Assembly (NCBI GenBank): GCA_025998295.1
Contig: BNVT01000002.1
Location: forward strand, 1 to 39,616
Reading direction: 5' to 3'
From: Endomicrobiia bacterium
GTDB taxonomy: Bacteria; Elusimicrobiota; Endomicrobiia; Endomicrobiales; Endomicrobiaceae
Length of the DNA stretch: 39,616 bases
The position numbers and the translations under genes were made by a program. Every line of letters begins with the position of its first letter. Within the stretch, counting starts at the first letter, position 1. Positions 11,478-20,538 of this stretch are shown here, piece after piece. The notes under the pieces were generated by a model. It did no database searches and had not been told where the DNA came from. It saw nothing but the letters and a program-made list of their open reading frames with translations.

Positions 11478-11990
11478 AAAAGATCAAGATATTGCTGACA
11501 GAGTGCCCGCGTCCTCGCTAAACACACGCTAAACAGATGATAACTAGGGAATTATTTAATTTACAAGATTGGAATATCTCCCTGCATAAATATAAATAAT
11601 TCTTGACAAATCTCAGCGAGGGAGGAGCAGGCACTACCATAGATTATATTTGGCTTTTGTCTATAATGCCACGACGAAGCATATGTTTCTAAAATATGCG
11701 ATGCTTTAGTCACTTCAAAAAATCTATAAGGCCTTGGTTGCATATGCTTCATACATTGCTGCTTGTTTGTTTTATACTTGTGTACATTAAATGATGGATG
11801 AAAAAGATTCTTAGTAAAAGATTCAGTTTTTCACCAAAAGTTTGCTTAATAGTTTTAGAAAGATCAGCATAATTTTCTTTAAATTTTTTTGTAAATTCCA
11901 AGATTTTAACCATTTTAAAGCCTGTTTTGTGTTAGAAAATTTTCGTGTTCCGCCATTTTTTATGTTTTTATTAACTTTTTCATTTGCCCA
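11478..11990. other. Stretch with two unassigned minus-strand fragments
   Basis: Two short minus-strand frames follow each other. One of 54 codons starts at about 11915 (MVKILEFTKKFKENYADLSK). One of 63 codons covers 11561-11752 and contains FFEVTKASHILETYASSWHY. They may be parts of one broken gene. I do not recognise the family, and there is no clear ribosome binding site. The rest of the stretch shows nothing I can name. Confidence 0.3.
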
Positions 11991-12046
11991 TTTGTAAGGA
12001 CACAGATGTTGCTTTAAAATCTAAGCAATATCTGTGTCTTTGCAAA
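11991..12046 (+). promoter_or_regulatory. 24-bp stem hairpin with G-U pairs
   Basis: Left arm 11991-12014 begins TTTGTAAGGACACAG. Right arm 12023-12046 ends CTGTGTCTTTGCAAA. The loop is 8 nt (TAAAATCT). All 24 positions pair in plus-strand RNA if three G-U pairs are allowed. On the minus strand those would be A-C mismatches. No T-run follows, so it is not a simple terminator. It lies about 150 nt upstream of the outer-membrane protein gene at 12200. Confidence 0.7.
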
Positions 12047-12199
12047 CGCTCCGGCTGTAAGATTGCGGGAAAATTACTGTGTTTTTAGAATGCCTATAAT
12101 TTTCTTTCATGTGCTTTGCCTGATGAGATTCTACGATAGGTTGACTTAAACAGTGAGAATTTGTACACTCTTAGTGTGTACTTTTGGCGGGAGACTCAA

Positions 12200-12913
12200 A
12201 TGTTAAAAAAAATGCTTTATTCTTTTGTGGTGATTTTTATTTTTGTTTCTTTGTCTTTTGCAGGTAGAACGTATGTTATTGATACTCCTAATGCCAGTAT
12301 GCTGAATTATGGTTCTTACGATTTGGTATTTAAGTGCTTTTCACATGGCAATATAACCCAAAAAGTTGATTTTGAACTTTTCAAAATTTTAAACATTGGA
12401 GCGTCTTGGGAGTTGGATAGACTGATAGGTGGTAAGAGAATGAAGGTTGCTATTCCTGCTCCAGATATTAAGATCAGACTTTACGAAGGCGATATGGTTT
12501 TGCCTGGATTAGCGATTGGCTATGATGGGCAGGGTTGTTTTATTGATAGAGGAAATTGTGTGCAGAGAGAAAAGGGGTTGTATATTGTTATGGGCAGAGA
12601 ACTTTTTCTTGGTGGTTTAATGTTCAACATAGGTGCTAACATGTATGACTTTACAAAAACAAAACAAGTTTATGGCTGTTTTGTAAATGCAATAATGCCG
12701 GTGTACAAGGAATCAATATATCTTATGGCAGAATATGACAATATAAGTATAAATCGCTTACCAGATGCGAGACTTAATTTTGGCTTTAGGTTTGCTGCAA
12801 CGGAAGGTGTAGATATAGATTTTATTGTGAGAGATTGTTGGGGTAAAAGTAATCACACGTCAAGGGTTCCCAACGAAAGAGTTTTTAAGATAAGTTATTC
12901 AGGTAAATTTTAG
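12200..12913 (+). CDS. YjbH-like outer-membrane beta-barrel protein
   Basis: 237 aa with a signal peptide cleaved after about residue 21 (SLSFA/GRT). The body alternates polar and hydrophobic residues. Segments such as LPGLAIGYDGQG, GLYIVMGRE, LMAEYDNI and NFGFRFAATEGVDIDFIVRD resemble a widespread group of YjbH-type barrel proteins. The role is unknown: a surface or polysaccharide-linked barrel is possible. Start ATG 12200 is chosen for GGCGGGAGA upstream and because the signal peptide then starts MLKK. An upstream in-frame start at 12161 would precede the binding site. A 37-bp duplication begins at its stop codon. Confidence 0.65.
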   Translation: MLKKMLYSFVVIFIFVSLSFAGRTYVIDTPNASMLNYGSYDLVFKCFSHGNITQKVDFELFKILNIGASWELDRLIGGKRMKVAIPAPDIKIRLYEGDMVLPGLAIGYDGQGCFIDRGNCVQREKGLYIVMGRELFLGGLMFNIGANMYDFTKTKQVYGCFVNAIMPVYKESIYLMAEYDNISINRLPDARLNFGFRFAATEGVDIDFIVRDCWGKSNHTSRVPNERVFKISYSGKF

Positions 12914-12977
12914 CCATTCTGTGCATGAGTGAATATTTTATAAATTTTAGCCATTCTGTGCATGAGTGAATATTTTA
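12904..12977. repeat. Fresh 37-bp tandem duplication
   Basis: Two copies of TAAATTTTAGCCATTCTGTG...GAATATTTTA, at 12904-12940 and 12941-12977, identical as far as I can see. The first copy contains the last codons and stop of the gene at 12200. The second lies just before the ribosome binding site of the next gene. Confidence 0.9.
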
Positions 12978-12996
12978 TGGGTGGAGGTGCGTGTAA

Positions 12997-13703
12997 ATGA
13001 AAAAGTTGATGTTGGTTGTTGCGATGATGTTTGTTCTTGAAGGAGCTGCGTTTTCTGCTTTTGCAGGTGAAATTAATTTTAAAGCAGGTCTTGAAGCTCC
13101 TGGGATTGTAAGTTTGGAAGAAAAAGTAAAAATGAAAGTGGGTACAGACACAGACCCAAGAGAAAAAAAGAGTGCTCGTACGGGTATCGGTGCTGATTTG
13201 GTGTGTGAGTGTTTATTTCCGGCAAACGATTCAATAAAAATTGGCGTAGGTTTAGGATATTTATATCCAAGAAAGATTAGTAAAGTAGAACATGAGAATT
13301 TAACATTTTCATACCTCCCTCTTTATTGCACGGCGCAGATAAATCCTATTTCGTCAGCAAAGGTGTGTTTTTTAAAGGTAATGTAGGCTATGCGTGGTTT
13401 TTTAACAGCATTGGAGATGGGCTAGCGTCTGTTACGATAGATGAGGATCATGACGGAAATGAGTTAAGTAGGAATGATGATAAGATCGCGAATTCGAAGA
13501 ATAGTGGTGGGTTGTATTTTGGTATTGGAGCAGGGTATGAGTTTTCTAACGGTTTAATTCTTGATGTAACGGGTAGATGTTGCAATACTTCGTGTTCATA
13601 CGATGACTCGGATAGTAGTCACAGGTGGAAGTGCTGGACACGTTCGATAAGTATAAACGTAGGGTGCAATTTAATGAAGTTGTGGGATACCTTGAGTAAT
13701 TAA
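12997..13703 (+). pseudogene. Outer-membrane beta-barrel protein, frameshifted
   Basis: Starts with GGTGGAGGT about 8 nt before the ATG and a clear signal peptide (MKKLMLVVAMMFVLEGAAFS, cut near AFA/GEI). The barrel-like sequence continues as GVGLGYLYPRK and FSYLPLYCTAQI up to about 13360. There the frame is lost and the plus-1 frame takes over as GVFFKGNVGYAWFF, GGLYFGIGAGYEFSNGL and SISINVG, to a stop at 13701-13703. Joined, it would be about 235 aa, like OmpW/OmpA-type small barrels. The break is near GCAAAGGTGTGTTTTTT, where T and G runs favour slippage. It is a single recent lesion, or a sequencing error. Confidence 0.7.
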
Positions 13704-13725
13704 CAGTAACATTGCCATGAAAATC

Positions 13726-13757
13726 ACACACGAGAGCTATTATTAGCTCTCGTGTGT
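13726..13757 (+). terminator. Perfect 14-bp hairpin, likely terminator
   Basis: ACACACGAGAGCTA, loop TTAT, then TAGCTCTCGTGTGT, all paired. It lies 22 nt after the stop of the frameshifted barrel gene. The T-tract after it is weak (AAGGCTTTCT), so it may act as a transcript end or 3' stabiliser on either strand. Confidence 0.7.
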
Positions 13758-14282
13758 AAGGCTTTCTAAATTATTCCTGCGGTTGCGTGTTGCCTTGCAC
13801 GACAAGCACGCACGATTCAAAAAGAGGTATTTAAGGGTAAAAAGCATCCAGTATCGTTGTTAATACTTGGAGTCTCTGGTGGAAAACGGGAATGTATGTT
13901 AAAGTATAAGTAAGTAAGTTATTTGGAAAGCGGGTTCTTGTTTTTGTGGCAATGACAAACAAACGGATCTCTAATTTCTCGCAAAGATTGCAGCTATGTT
14001 TTGAGAATGCGTTCTATGTATTCTTTTATAATGCTTAAGCTACCCTTCATGGATTTCTCTTTACTTCTTTGATGAAGTTAGTGGCAACAGTATCAGTGCG
14101 GCGTTTTTTGTTTGTCACACTTGCAAAAGCGAGTATCTATGTTACTTGGATCAGTGTTTTTATAAGAGTTGTTTCTATTGCTTTTGCTAATCCTTGAGGC
14201 CATTGCGTTTATTTTCAAGTAAACACAACGTACCAATAAGGAGATTGGTTGACTACGGTTATAACATTAAGGAAGAAGATTC
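13758..14282. other. Gene-free stretch with a spaced inverted repeat
   Basis: I see no gene. TGACAAACAAACG at 13953-13965 is matched in inverted form by CGTTTTTTGTTTGTCA at 14102-14117, enclosing about 165 bp. That could be a small palindrome-ended element or chance. The promoter of accA should lie in the last 100 bp but no convincing boxes were found. Confidence 0.4.
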
Positions 14283-15290
14283 ATGGAAATAACTTTTGAC
14301 TTTGAACAGCCAATAACGGAAATTGACAAAAGAATTAACGATTTAAGAGAATCTTCTCAAACTGAAGATACAGATTTATCCGAACAAATTGAAGACCTCG
14401 AAAAAACAAGAGATGAATTAAAACAAAAGATTTACAGTTCGTTGTCGCCATGGCAGAGAATACAAATTGCAAGACATCCACAAAGACCTTACTCTGCCGA
14501 TTACATAAAACTCATATTTAAAAATTTTACAGAAGTTCGTGGCGACAGAGTTTTTGGCGACGATCAGGCAATTTTATGCGGTGTTGCTGAAATAAATGAT
14601 AAACCCGTTGTTGTTATTGGTCATCAGAAGGGCAGAACTTTGGAAGAAAATATGGATAGAAATTTCGGCATGGCTCACCCTGAAGGATATAGAAAAGCTC
14701 TTAGAGTGATGAAGCTTGCGGAGAAATTTAACAGACCTATAATAACATTCATAGATACCCCTGGAGCATATCCTGGAATTGCTGCTGAGGAAAGAGGGCA
14801 AGCTGTAGCTATTGCAAGAAATTTAAGAGAAATGTCGGATTTAAAAGTTCTTATTATAACCGTAGTTATAGGAGAGGGCGGTTCTGGAGGAGCTTTAGGT
14901 ATTGGTGTTTCAAATAGAGTTTTGTGTCTTGAAAACGCCTATTATTCGGTCATTTCTCCGGAGGGTTGTGCGGCTATACTCTTTAGAGACGGTTCAAAAG
15001 CTCCTGAAGCTGCGAAAGCAATGAAGCTTACCGCTAAAGATTTACTAAAACTAAAAGCTATTGATGAGATTATAAAAGAACCTCTTGGTGGTGCTCACTA
15101 CGACAGTGCAAAGACAGCGGTAAATATAAAAATGGCTTTAAATAAATATCTTAATGAATATGAAAAAATAAGCGGTAAAAAAATAGCGGAAGAGAGATAT
15201 ACGAGATTTAGAAATATTGGTATTTACGAAGATATTTCTGAAGTTAAAAAAAGTCAGAAAAAAGCAAAGAAAAGGTCTTTCAAGAAATAG
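14283..15290 (+). CDS. accA: Acetyl-CoA carboxylase carboxyltransferase alpha
   Basis: Alpha half of the carboxyltransferase (335 aa) that, with AccD, moves the carboxyl group from biotin on AccB to acetyl-CoA, giving malonyl-CoA for fatty acids. An N-terminal helical region (1-50) is followed by the crotonase-like fold: GHQKGR (113-118), DTPGAYPG (158-165), [12 protein letters not shown] (197-208) and SPEGCA (225-230). AAGGAAGAAG precedes the ATG. A lysine-rich tail follows residue 310. accD, accB and accC are not in the window. The next gene, fba, starts 10 nt downstream, so the two are probably co-transcribed. Confidence 0.95.
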   Translation: MEITFDFEQPITEIDKRINDLRESSQTEDTDLSEQIEDLEKTRDELKQKIYSSLSPWQRIQIARHPQRPYSADYIKLIFKNFTEVRGDRVFGDDQAILCGVAEINDKPVVVIGHQKGRTLEENMDRNFGMAHPEGYRKALRVMKLAEKFNRPIITFIDTPGAYPGIAAEERGQAVAIARNLREMSDLKVLIITVVIGEGGSGGALGIGVSNRVLCLENAYYSVISPEGCAAILFRDGSKAPEAAKAMKLTAKDLLKLKAIDEIIKEPLGGAHYDSAKTAVNIKMALNKYLNEYEKISGKKIAEERYTRFRNIGIYEDISEVKKSQKKAKKRSFKK

Positions 15291-15300
15291 GAGGATTGGA

Positions 15301-16299
15301 ATGGCTTTAGTACCCGGCAAACAGATTTTGGAAGAAGCAGAAAAAAAAGGTTATGGTGTAGGTGCATATAATGTCAACAATATGGAGCAGATACAGGCAA
15401 TAATGGCTGCTGCTAAAGAAACTCAATCGCCTGTAATTATCCAAGCAAGCAGAGGTGCGTTAAAATATTCCAATTTCACATATTTGGGATATTTAATGAA
15501 AGCTGCTGTTATTGAAAATCATGATATTCCAGTTGCAATGCATTTGGATCACGGGAACTCTTTAGAATCTGTCATAAAAGCTATAGAGCTTGGTTTTTCA
15601 TCAGTTATGATAGACGGTTCTTTAACGGAAGACGGCAGGACTGCCTCAACGTATGAATATAATGTCGATGTTACTCGCTCTGTTGTAGTGTACGCTCATG
15701 CAAGAGGCGTTTCGGTGGAAGCTGAGATAGGAACTCTTGGGGGTTTGGAAGACGGGATAGGTTCAGGTAATGCGCATTTAACAAATCCTAAAGAAGCAAA
15801 GAACTTTGTTGATGAAACGGGTGTTGATTCCCTAGCTATCGCAATAGGAACTTCTCATGGTGCGTATAAATTTAAAGGCACGATAAATCTTGCGTTTGAT
15901 GTTTTAAAAGAAGTTAGATCTTTAGTAGATATTCCTATTGTTTTACATGGAGCTTCTTGTGTTCCTGAAGAATTAATTGATGAACTTAATAAATATGGCG
16001 GGAAAATGCCTGGGGCTATGGGTGTACCGATTACAAGCTTACAGGAAGCAATTAAACTCGGAGTGTCGAAAGTCAACGTTGATACCGATGGAAGACTTGC
16101 AATCACGGCTGCAATAAGAAAAATTTTTGTTGAAAGTCCTGAAAAATTTGATCCAAGGGAATATCTAGGACCTGCAAGAACTGCGCTTACGAATCTTATT
16201 ATTTCAAAAATGAAGGCTTTTGGAACTGCAGGGCATGCAAAGGATTACACTCCGAAAACTCTTGACGATATGAAAAAATTATATATAGAATCTGCCTAA
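15301..16299 (+). CDS. fba: Class II fructose-bisphosphate aldolase
   Basis: Zinc aldolase (332 aa) splitting fructose-1,6-bisphosphate into DHAP and glyceraldehyde-3-phosphate in glycolysis. Catalytic D83 and zinc ligand H84 are in HLDHGNS, further histidines are H186 (GTSHGAYK) and H216 (VLHGAS). Phosphate-binding NVDTDGR is near 259-265. I start at ATG 15301, preceded by TAGGAGGATTGGA. The frame is open further upstream inside accA. GatY/KbaY tagatose aldolases are relatives, but the long GGKMPGAMGVP insert and glycolytic context favour fructose bisphosphate. Confidence 0.92.
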   Translation: MALVPGKQILEEAEKKGYGVGAYNVNNMEQIQAIMAAAKETQSPVIIQASRGALKYSNFTYLGYLMKAAVIENHDIPVAMHLDHGNSLESVIKAIELGFSSVMIDGSLTEDGRTASTYEYNVDVTRSVVVYAHARGVSVEAEIGTLGGLEDGIGSGNAHLTNPKEAKNFVDETGVDSLAIAIGTSHGAYKFKGTINLAFDVLKEVRSLVDIPIVLHGASCVPEELIDELNKYGGKMPGAMGVPITSLQEAIKLGVSKVNVDTDGRLAITAAIRKIFVESPEKFDPREYLGPARTALTNLIISKMKAFGTAGHAKDYTPKTLDDMKKLYIESA

Positions 16300-16318
16300 A
16301 ATCCATGATTTTCGTAGA

Positions 16319-16405
16319 TTTTCGTATTTACCCATCCCGTGTCTGTCATGTTTTTATTTGTCTTGTCGTAGAAAATAACATTGGGTACCAAAAAACAAAG
16401 ATATG
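16319..16405 (+). repeat. Dispersed repeat family 2, copy 1
   Basis: Starts TTTTCGTATTTACC and contains TCTTGTCGTAGA, then AACATTGGGTACCAAAA. These blocks occur in the same order at 28237-28330 and, inverted, at 36150-36246. It begins 20 nt after the fba stop. This is the most diverged of the three copies. Confidence 0.65.
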
Positions 16406-16449
16406 GCAACAATAACTTGTTGGATTTTTAGACGGACATGTAATGGCAT

Positions 16450-16536
16450 GGAGAGATGGCCGAGCGGTTTAAGGCGATAGTCTTGAAAACTATTATAGAG
16501 GAAACTCTATCGGGGGTTCAAATCCCTCTCTCTCCG
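16450..16536 (+). tRNA. tRNA-Ser (anticodon UGA)
   Basis: 87 nt. Acceptor stem GGAGAGA pairs with TCTCTCC, discriminator G. D-arm GGCCGAGCGGTTTAAGGC is of class II type. The anticodon loop CTTGAAA gives UGA. A long variable arm (TATAGAGGAAACTCTATC) and the T-arm GGGGGTTCAAATCCCTC complete the serine tRNA fold. CCA is not encoded. TTCTTTTTT just after the gene may end the transcript. Confidence 0.97.
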
Positions 16537-16539
16537 TTC

Positions 16540-17012
16540 TTTTTTAGCAGCGTTGAAAAATATTAAAATAAGATATTTTCACAAATATTCCATAAGTACT
16601 GCACTATTGAATCAAAAAATGGTACGGTTGGGTATTGCTTATATCATAGTGTTGCTTTGCAGTTAAATTTTATAGCTACTCAAAGCTGCCCCGGCAAAAT
16701 CAGAAGACTTTTAAAATAAAAAGGAGGGAAGATCCGGACGAGATAATACAGCGCGGGGTAAACTATTGCCAAAATGCTAAAAAAATTAGACAGTGTTGAA
16801 GGTAGTAGCATAAGGGAAATATGCTAGAAAATAGAAACTGTAATGACTAATCGTTACACAGAACACTAAAATAAAGAGGAGAAAGGAGCCGTGGCTGATT
16901 ACTACTTGTTTTGTACCGTCTTTTAACTTAAAGCAAGTTTGACTATATTGATAAAGATTTAGCGATATTTTTGATATGGAAAAACAGTGTTTTGCCTGAA
17001 AAATCAATACAA
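16540..17012. other. Gene-free stretch
   Basis: No intact gene. AAGGAGGGAAGA (about 16720) and GAGGAGAAAGGAG (about 16875) look like ribosome binding sites without an open frame after them. That suggests lost genes. Confidence 0.4.
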
Positions 17013-17424
17013 AATGCGTTATGGGTATTTAGTTTCCGCTGGCTGTGCTATGGTGTTTATGGGAACACATGCTTCCTTAGGAGATTTTATATGATAAAAC
17101 GATCATTTCGTTTTCCGTGTTTGTTTGATGTTTTGTTTATGCAGCTGTAAGGAGTATAATATTTTCTCATGGGCACGAGATTCTCATACTTCTCCGGAGC
17201 ATGGGCGTTGAGTATAAATATGATCCCTTTGTTATAAGAGCAGGTTTAATTCAGGATATCCAACAATTGGATTCGGTTTAGTCTCAAATAGTGTTCAACT
17301 TGAATATGCTTTCTACGGCGAGGAACAAGGAGTACGCCTAAGTAGTGATCCTGCGTATTTTCACAGGGTGAAGTTTTCAGTAAAGTTAGGCAATAGCAAG
17401 GGGAAGCGGTATGGTGAGAGTTGA
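17013..17424 (+). pseudogene. Outer-membrane protein remnant
   Basis: An N-terminal signal-peptide-like piece (MRYGYLVSAGCAMVFMGTHA) is followed by stops. Near 17199 a frame resumes with GVEYKYDPFVIRAGLIQ, shifts by one at about 17252, and ends GFGLVSNSVQLEYAFYGEEQ ... FHRVKFSVKLG at a stop near 17424. The tail resembles the last strands of PorV/UPF0164-type barrel proteins (GVEY..D.FVIRAG..., QLEYA.Y, FS.KLG). The middle is deleted, so it cannot make a barrel. Confidence 0.5.
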
Positions 17425-17479
17425 TGTTATACGAACAAATCTTTAAAGCTGCTTTGAGTGGTAAAAATGTTATTTATAA

Positions 17480-18502
17480 TTAATTAACTTTATTTTTCAC
17501 TTTTATAATTGTTCCGACAACTTTGCCTTTTTCGCTTATCGAAATTGCCGTGATGATATAGTTTCTAATAATTTTTTTAATTTCTTTTTCTTGATTTTCG
17601 TTTGCTTCTTCTACAATTTGTATCAAATCGTGGACTTTTGTAATTTCAAGCAGATGGCTGCCTTTTTCAAAATTATCTTTCAAAATATCTTTTGTATTGT
17701 CGTAAGCATATACGGTTTCGTTTAATGAATTTAAAATTATAAAAGCCAATCTATCTTTAACTGAAGTATGTTGCAAATATTCAATTATTTTACTTAAACT
17801 TTCATTTTCGTCTTTAAGTATTTGTATCTTTTTGGCTATCTTATCTCTTTGCGAATCAAAAATATCTGTAATTTCGTTACGATCACCAGTCTCCGTGTTC
17901 CCATGCGATTTGTCTTCTAAAGATTTTTTTATTCTAATGAATGGCATTAATATGAGTAGTCTAGAAAGAAAATAAAAAACAATTATAATAAGAACTGCGA
18001 CAAACGAGGCGATGGTATAGTATTTTATTTTCCAGTACTTTGCGCTTTTGCTTGTTTTTTGAACTGAAATCATACAAAATAAAGTGTGATTTTCTGCGAG
18101 AGATTCAGAAAGCAGTAAGGTCTCCTTTTCTGATGTTTGTTGCAAAAGTCCAGTTTTATTTTTTGTTGCATTATTGTAAATCATGGTATTTTTTTCAGTG
18201 TCCCATTTGTTTGCATTACTTGGTATAAGCATCTTGCCATTTTTGTCGAGTACAAAACAACTTGTGATGTTTTCTATTTTTCTAATGTTATCGATAGCCG
18301 TAACAAGACTTATGTCATCTGAGTTTAAGATTGCTTTGCTAAAATAAGGGGTAAGAGCCTCTACTGCCGATTTTGCTTTTTCTACAGTTATAGCTTCTAA
18401 ATCTTTCGATTTGTTTTTTGACAGCAAATTTGCTGCCGGATAAAAAATTACACACACAAATAGCAGCGAGAAAAACGACAAAAACATAATATTTTTCTTC
18501 AT
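17480..18502 (-). CDS. Two-TM sensor-like protein without output domain
   Basis: 340 aa. TM1 is at about 5-25. An extracytoplasmic domain (26-155) with a SCFVLDKNGKMLIPS segment resembles a single-Cache sensor. TM2 is at about 161-186. A short basic linker and coiled coil (215-243) lead into a PAS-like domain (about 250-340). No histidine-kinase, GGDEF or methyl-accepting region follows, and the stop is clean. It may be a truncated kinase or a sensor that signals through a partner. Start ATG 18502 is chosen over the upstream 18625 because it gives a normal N-terminal membrane anchor. No strong ribosome binding site is visible. It is divergent from the DUF192 gene. Confidence 0.6.
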   Translation of the reverse strand: MKKNIMFLSFFSLLFVCVIFYPAANLLSKNKSKDLEAITVEKAKSAVEALTPYFSKAILNSDDISLVTAIDNIRKIENITSCFVLDKNGKMLIPSNANKWDTEKNTMIYNNATKNKTGLLQQTSEKETLLLSESLAENHTLFCMISVQKTSKSAKYWKIKYYTIASFVAVLIIIVFYFLSRLLILMPFIRIKKSLEDKSHGNTETGDRNEITDIFDSQRDKIAKKIQILKDENESLSKIIEYLQHTSVKDRLAFIILNSLNETVYAYDNTKDILKDNFEKGSHLLEITKVHDLIQIVEEANENQEKEIKKIIRNYIITAISISEKGKVVGTIIKVKNKVN

Positions 18503-18548
18503 GTGTTGATTGTAACATAAAATATAACAGATTGTAATTGGATGCGAT

Positions 18549-18866
18549 ATGGAAAGTGTAGAATTAAAAATAAAAGTAATAAAAGCAGAGACATTTTGGG
18601 AAAGATTTTCAGGATTTATGTTCAAAAAAAACAGTCTTCATGCAATACTTTTCTGTAGATGTAATTCAGTACATACCTTTTTTATGCGGTTTGATTTGGA
18701 TATTGTTTATTTAGATAAAGAAAACAAAATTGTGAAAATTGTCAAATCATTGAAACCTTTTAGAATAGCTTTGCCCGTGTACAATGCAGTTTCGATTCTT
18801 GAAATTCCTTCAAATAAAAATATTTCCAAAGAATTGGCTGTAGGTAAAAAACTCATTGATTTTTAA
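18549..18866 (+). CDS. DUF192 family protein
   Basis: 105 aa matching the DUF192 pattern: FWERFSGFMFKK near 17-28, a HTFFMRFDLDIVYLDKENKI core near 42-61, the SLKPFR turn and a late SILEIPS. Members are small beta-rich proteins of unknown function, often exported. No signal peptide is seen here. The 46-nt gap to the divergent sensor-like gene must hold both starts. TATAAAATATAACA in it could serve as a -10 region. Confidence 0.75.
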   Translation: MESVELKIKVIKAETFWERFSGFMFKKNSLHAILFCRCNSVHTFFMRFDLDIVYLDKENKIVKIVKSLKPFRIALPVYNAVSILEIPSNKNISKELAVGKKLIDF

Positions 18867-18889
18867 ATAAAAAATCGAGAACTATTATT

Positions 18890-18916
18890 TTGACTGTACC
18901 CCAAAAATGATATAAT
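18890..18916 (+). promoter_or_regulatory. Possible lysS promoter
   Basis: TTGACT (18890-18895) and TATAAT (18911-18916) are separated by 15 nt. With TAATCT as -10 the spacer is 17. The transcript would have a leader of about 135 nt before lysS. I saw no lysine riboswitch or T-box hallmarks in it. Confidence 0.45.
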
Positions 18917-19056
18917 CTTCCAATGTAAACGTTACCAGTAACGCTGTAAAGTGCGCTTTGCATATATTTTTTAAACGGGTGCAAGCTTGTTGGTTGGCCA
19001 TATTAGCCAGATTATTTAACCTAGTCTTTACAGCTTATATAGGAGAAGTACAGTAA

Positions 19057-20532
19057 ATGGAAAATAAAGAGCAACCGCAGCAACGGCAGATAGCCCCAAT
19101 CGACCAAATAATTAAACAGAGAAAACAGAAGGCAAAAGATTTTGCGAGTGCAGGAATAAACCCTTATCCCTCTAAATGTACTTTAGACAAAAGTAATGCA
19201 GATATACAAAAAGAATTTATTAATCTACAAAAAGAGCAGGTTGCGGATGTAAAAGTTAAAGCTGCTGGCAGAGTCGTTACTTACAGAAATATGGGTAGGG
19301 CGGCATTTTTAGATATAAAAGATGGGACGTCAAAAATCCAGATATATGTTCGGGCAGACAAGGTAGGAGCCGAACAATATAAATTTTTTAAGAGTATGGT
19401 TGATACTTCTGATATTATTGCTGTTAGTGGTGTGCCTTTTAGAACGAAAACAAATGAGCTTAGCATAATGGTTGAAAATTGGACTATGCTTACAAAGGCA
19501 TTTAGGCCTCTTGCGGAAAAATGGCACGGGCTTAAAGACACAGAAACAAGATATAGGCAGAGATACCTAGATTTAATTTCAAACAGCGAAGTAAAAGATA
19601 TTTTTGTAAAAAGAAGCATAGTTATTTCTGCCATAAGGTGCAAACTTGAAGATTTAGGATTTGTAGAAGTCGAAACGCCTATGCTTCAATCTCTTGCAGG
19701 AGGAGCAAACGCAAGGCCGTTTGTAACTCATCACAATGCTTTAGATATAGATTTGTTTTTAAGGATTGCTCCTGAACTTTTCTTGAAGCGTCTTGTTGTT
19801 GGAGGAATGGACAGGGTCTTTGAAATAGGAAAAAATTTTAGGAACGAAGGAATAGATAAAAATCATAATCCTGAATTTACTATGCTGGAACTTTACCAGG
19901 CATATGCAGATTATAACGATATAATGGATCTTACGGAAGTATTGATTAAATCTGCTGCTGCAAGATTAGGTTCTGTCATGAACTTGGAATTTAGGAGAGC
20001 AAAAATGTTTGATTTGATAAGGGAGTACACAGGTCTTGAGTTGCTTTCCTACATTGAAAGTGGAAATATGTTTGAACAGGTAAAACATCTAGGTCTGGAT
20101 TTACCTAAAAATGCAAGCGATAAGAAAATTTTAGACCAGCTGTTTGATGAGAAAGTAGTACCTAATTTAAAAAATCCTACTTTTGTTATAGATCATCCTG
20201 CTATTTATTCTCCTCTTTCAAAAGTTAAATTTGACCAGCCCGAGATAGCGGAACGTTTTGAACTTTACATAAACGGTATGGAAATAGGCAATGCCTATTC
20301 AGAACTTAACGATCCTGAGCTTCAAAGAGTAAGATTTGCTCAACAGATGGAAGCTAAAAAGAAAGGCGATGATGAAGTTATGCCGTATGATGAAGATTTT
20401 ATTTTTGCGCTTGAACAAGGGCTTCCTCCTACAGGTGGTTTAGGTATGGGAATAGATAGACTTGTTATGGTTTTAACCGGAGTTGAGTCGATTAGAGAAG
20501 TAATAACATTTCCCGCAATGAGGCCAGAGTAA
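19057..20532 (+). CDS. lysS: Lysyl-tRNA synthetase, class II
   Basis: 491 aa. It charges tRNA-Lys. An N-terminal OB-fold anticodon-binding domain (about 60-165) is followed by the class II core: motif 1 region VEVETPMLQ, motif 2 [15 protein letters not shown] and motif 3 [13 protein letters not shown] near the C-terminus. AGGAGAAGTACAGTAA precedes ATG 19057. lolC/E begins 6 nt after the stop. Confidence 0.96.
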   Translation: MENKEQPQQRQIAPIDQIIKQRKQKAKDFASAGINPYPSKCTLDKSNADIQKEFINLQKEQVADVKVKAAGRVVTYRNMGRAAFLDIKDGTSKIQIYVRADKVGAEQYKFFKSMVDTSDIIAVSGVPFRTKTNELSIMVENWTMLTKAFRPLAEKWHGLKDTETRYRQRYLDLISNSEVKDIFVKRSIVISAIRCKLEDLGFVEVETPMLQSLAGGANARPFVTHHNALDIDLFLRIAPELFLKRLVVGGMDRVFEIGKNFRNEGIDKNHNPEFTMLELYQAYADYNDIMDLTEVLIKSAAARLGSVMNLEFRRAKMFDLIREYTGLELLSYIESGNMFEQVKHLGLDLPKNASDKKILDQLFDEKVVPNLKNPTFVIDHPAIYSPLSKVKFDQPEIAERFELYINGMEIGNAYSELNDPELQRVRFAQQMEAKKKGDDEVMPYDEDFIFALEQGLPPTGGLGMGIDRLVMVLTGVESIREVITFPAMRPE

Positions 20533-20538
20533 ATTACT

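Noticed and set aside
15217..15300. Upstream start of fba
   Set aside because: Would lie inside accA; TAGGAGGATTGGA places the start at 15301.
18896..19056. Lysine riboswitch or T-box before lysS
   Set aside because: No conserved L-box core or T-box bulge sequence was found in the leader.
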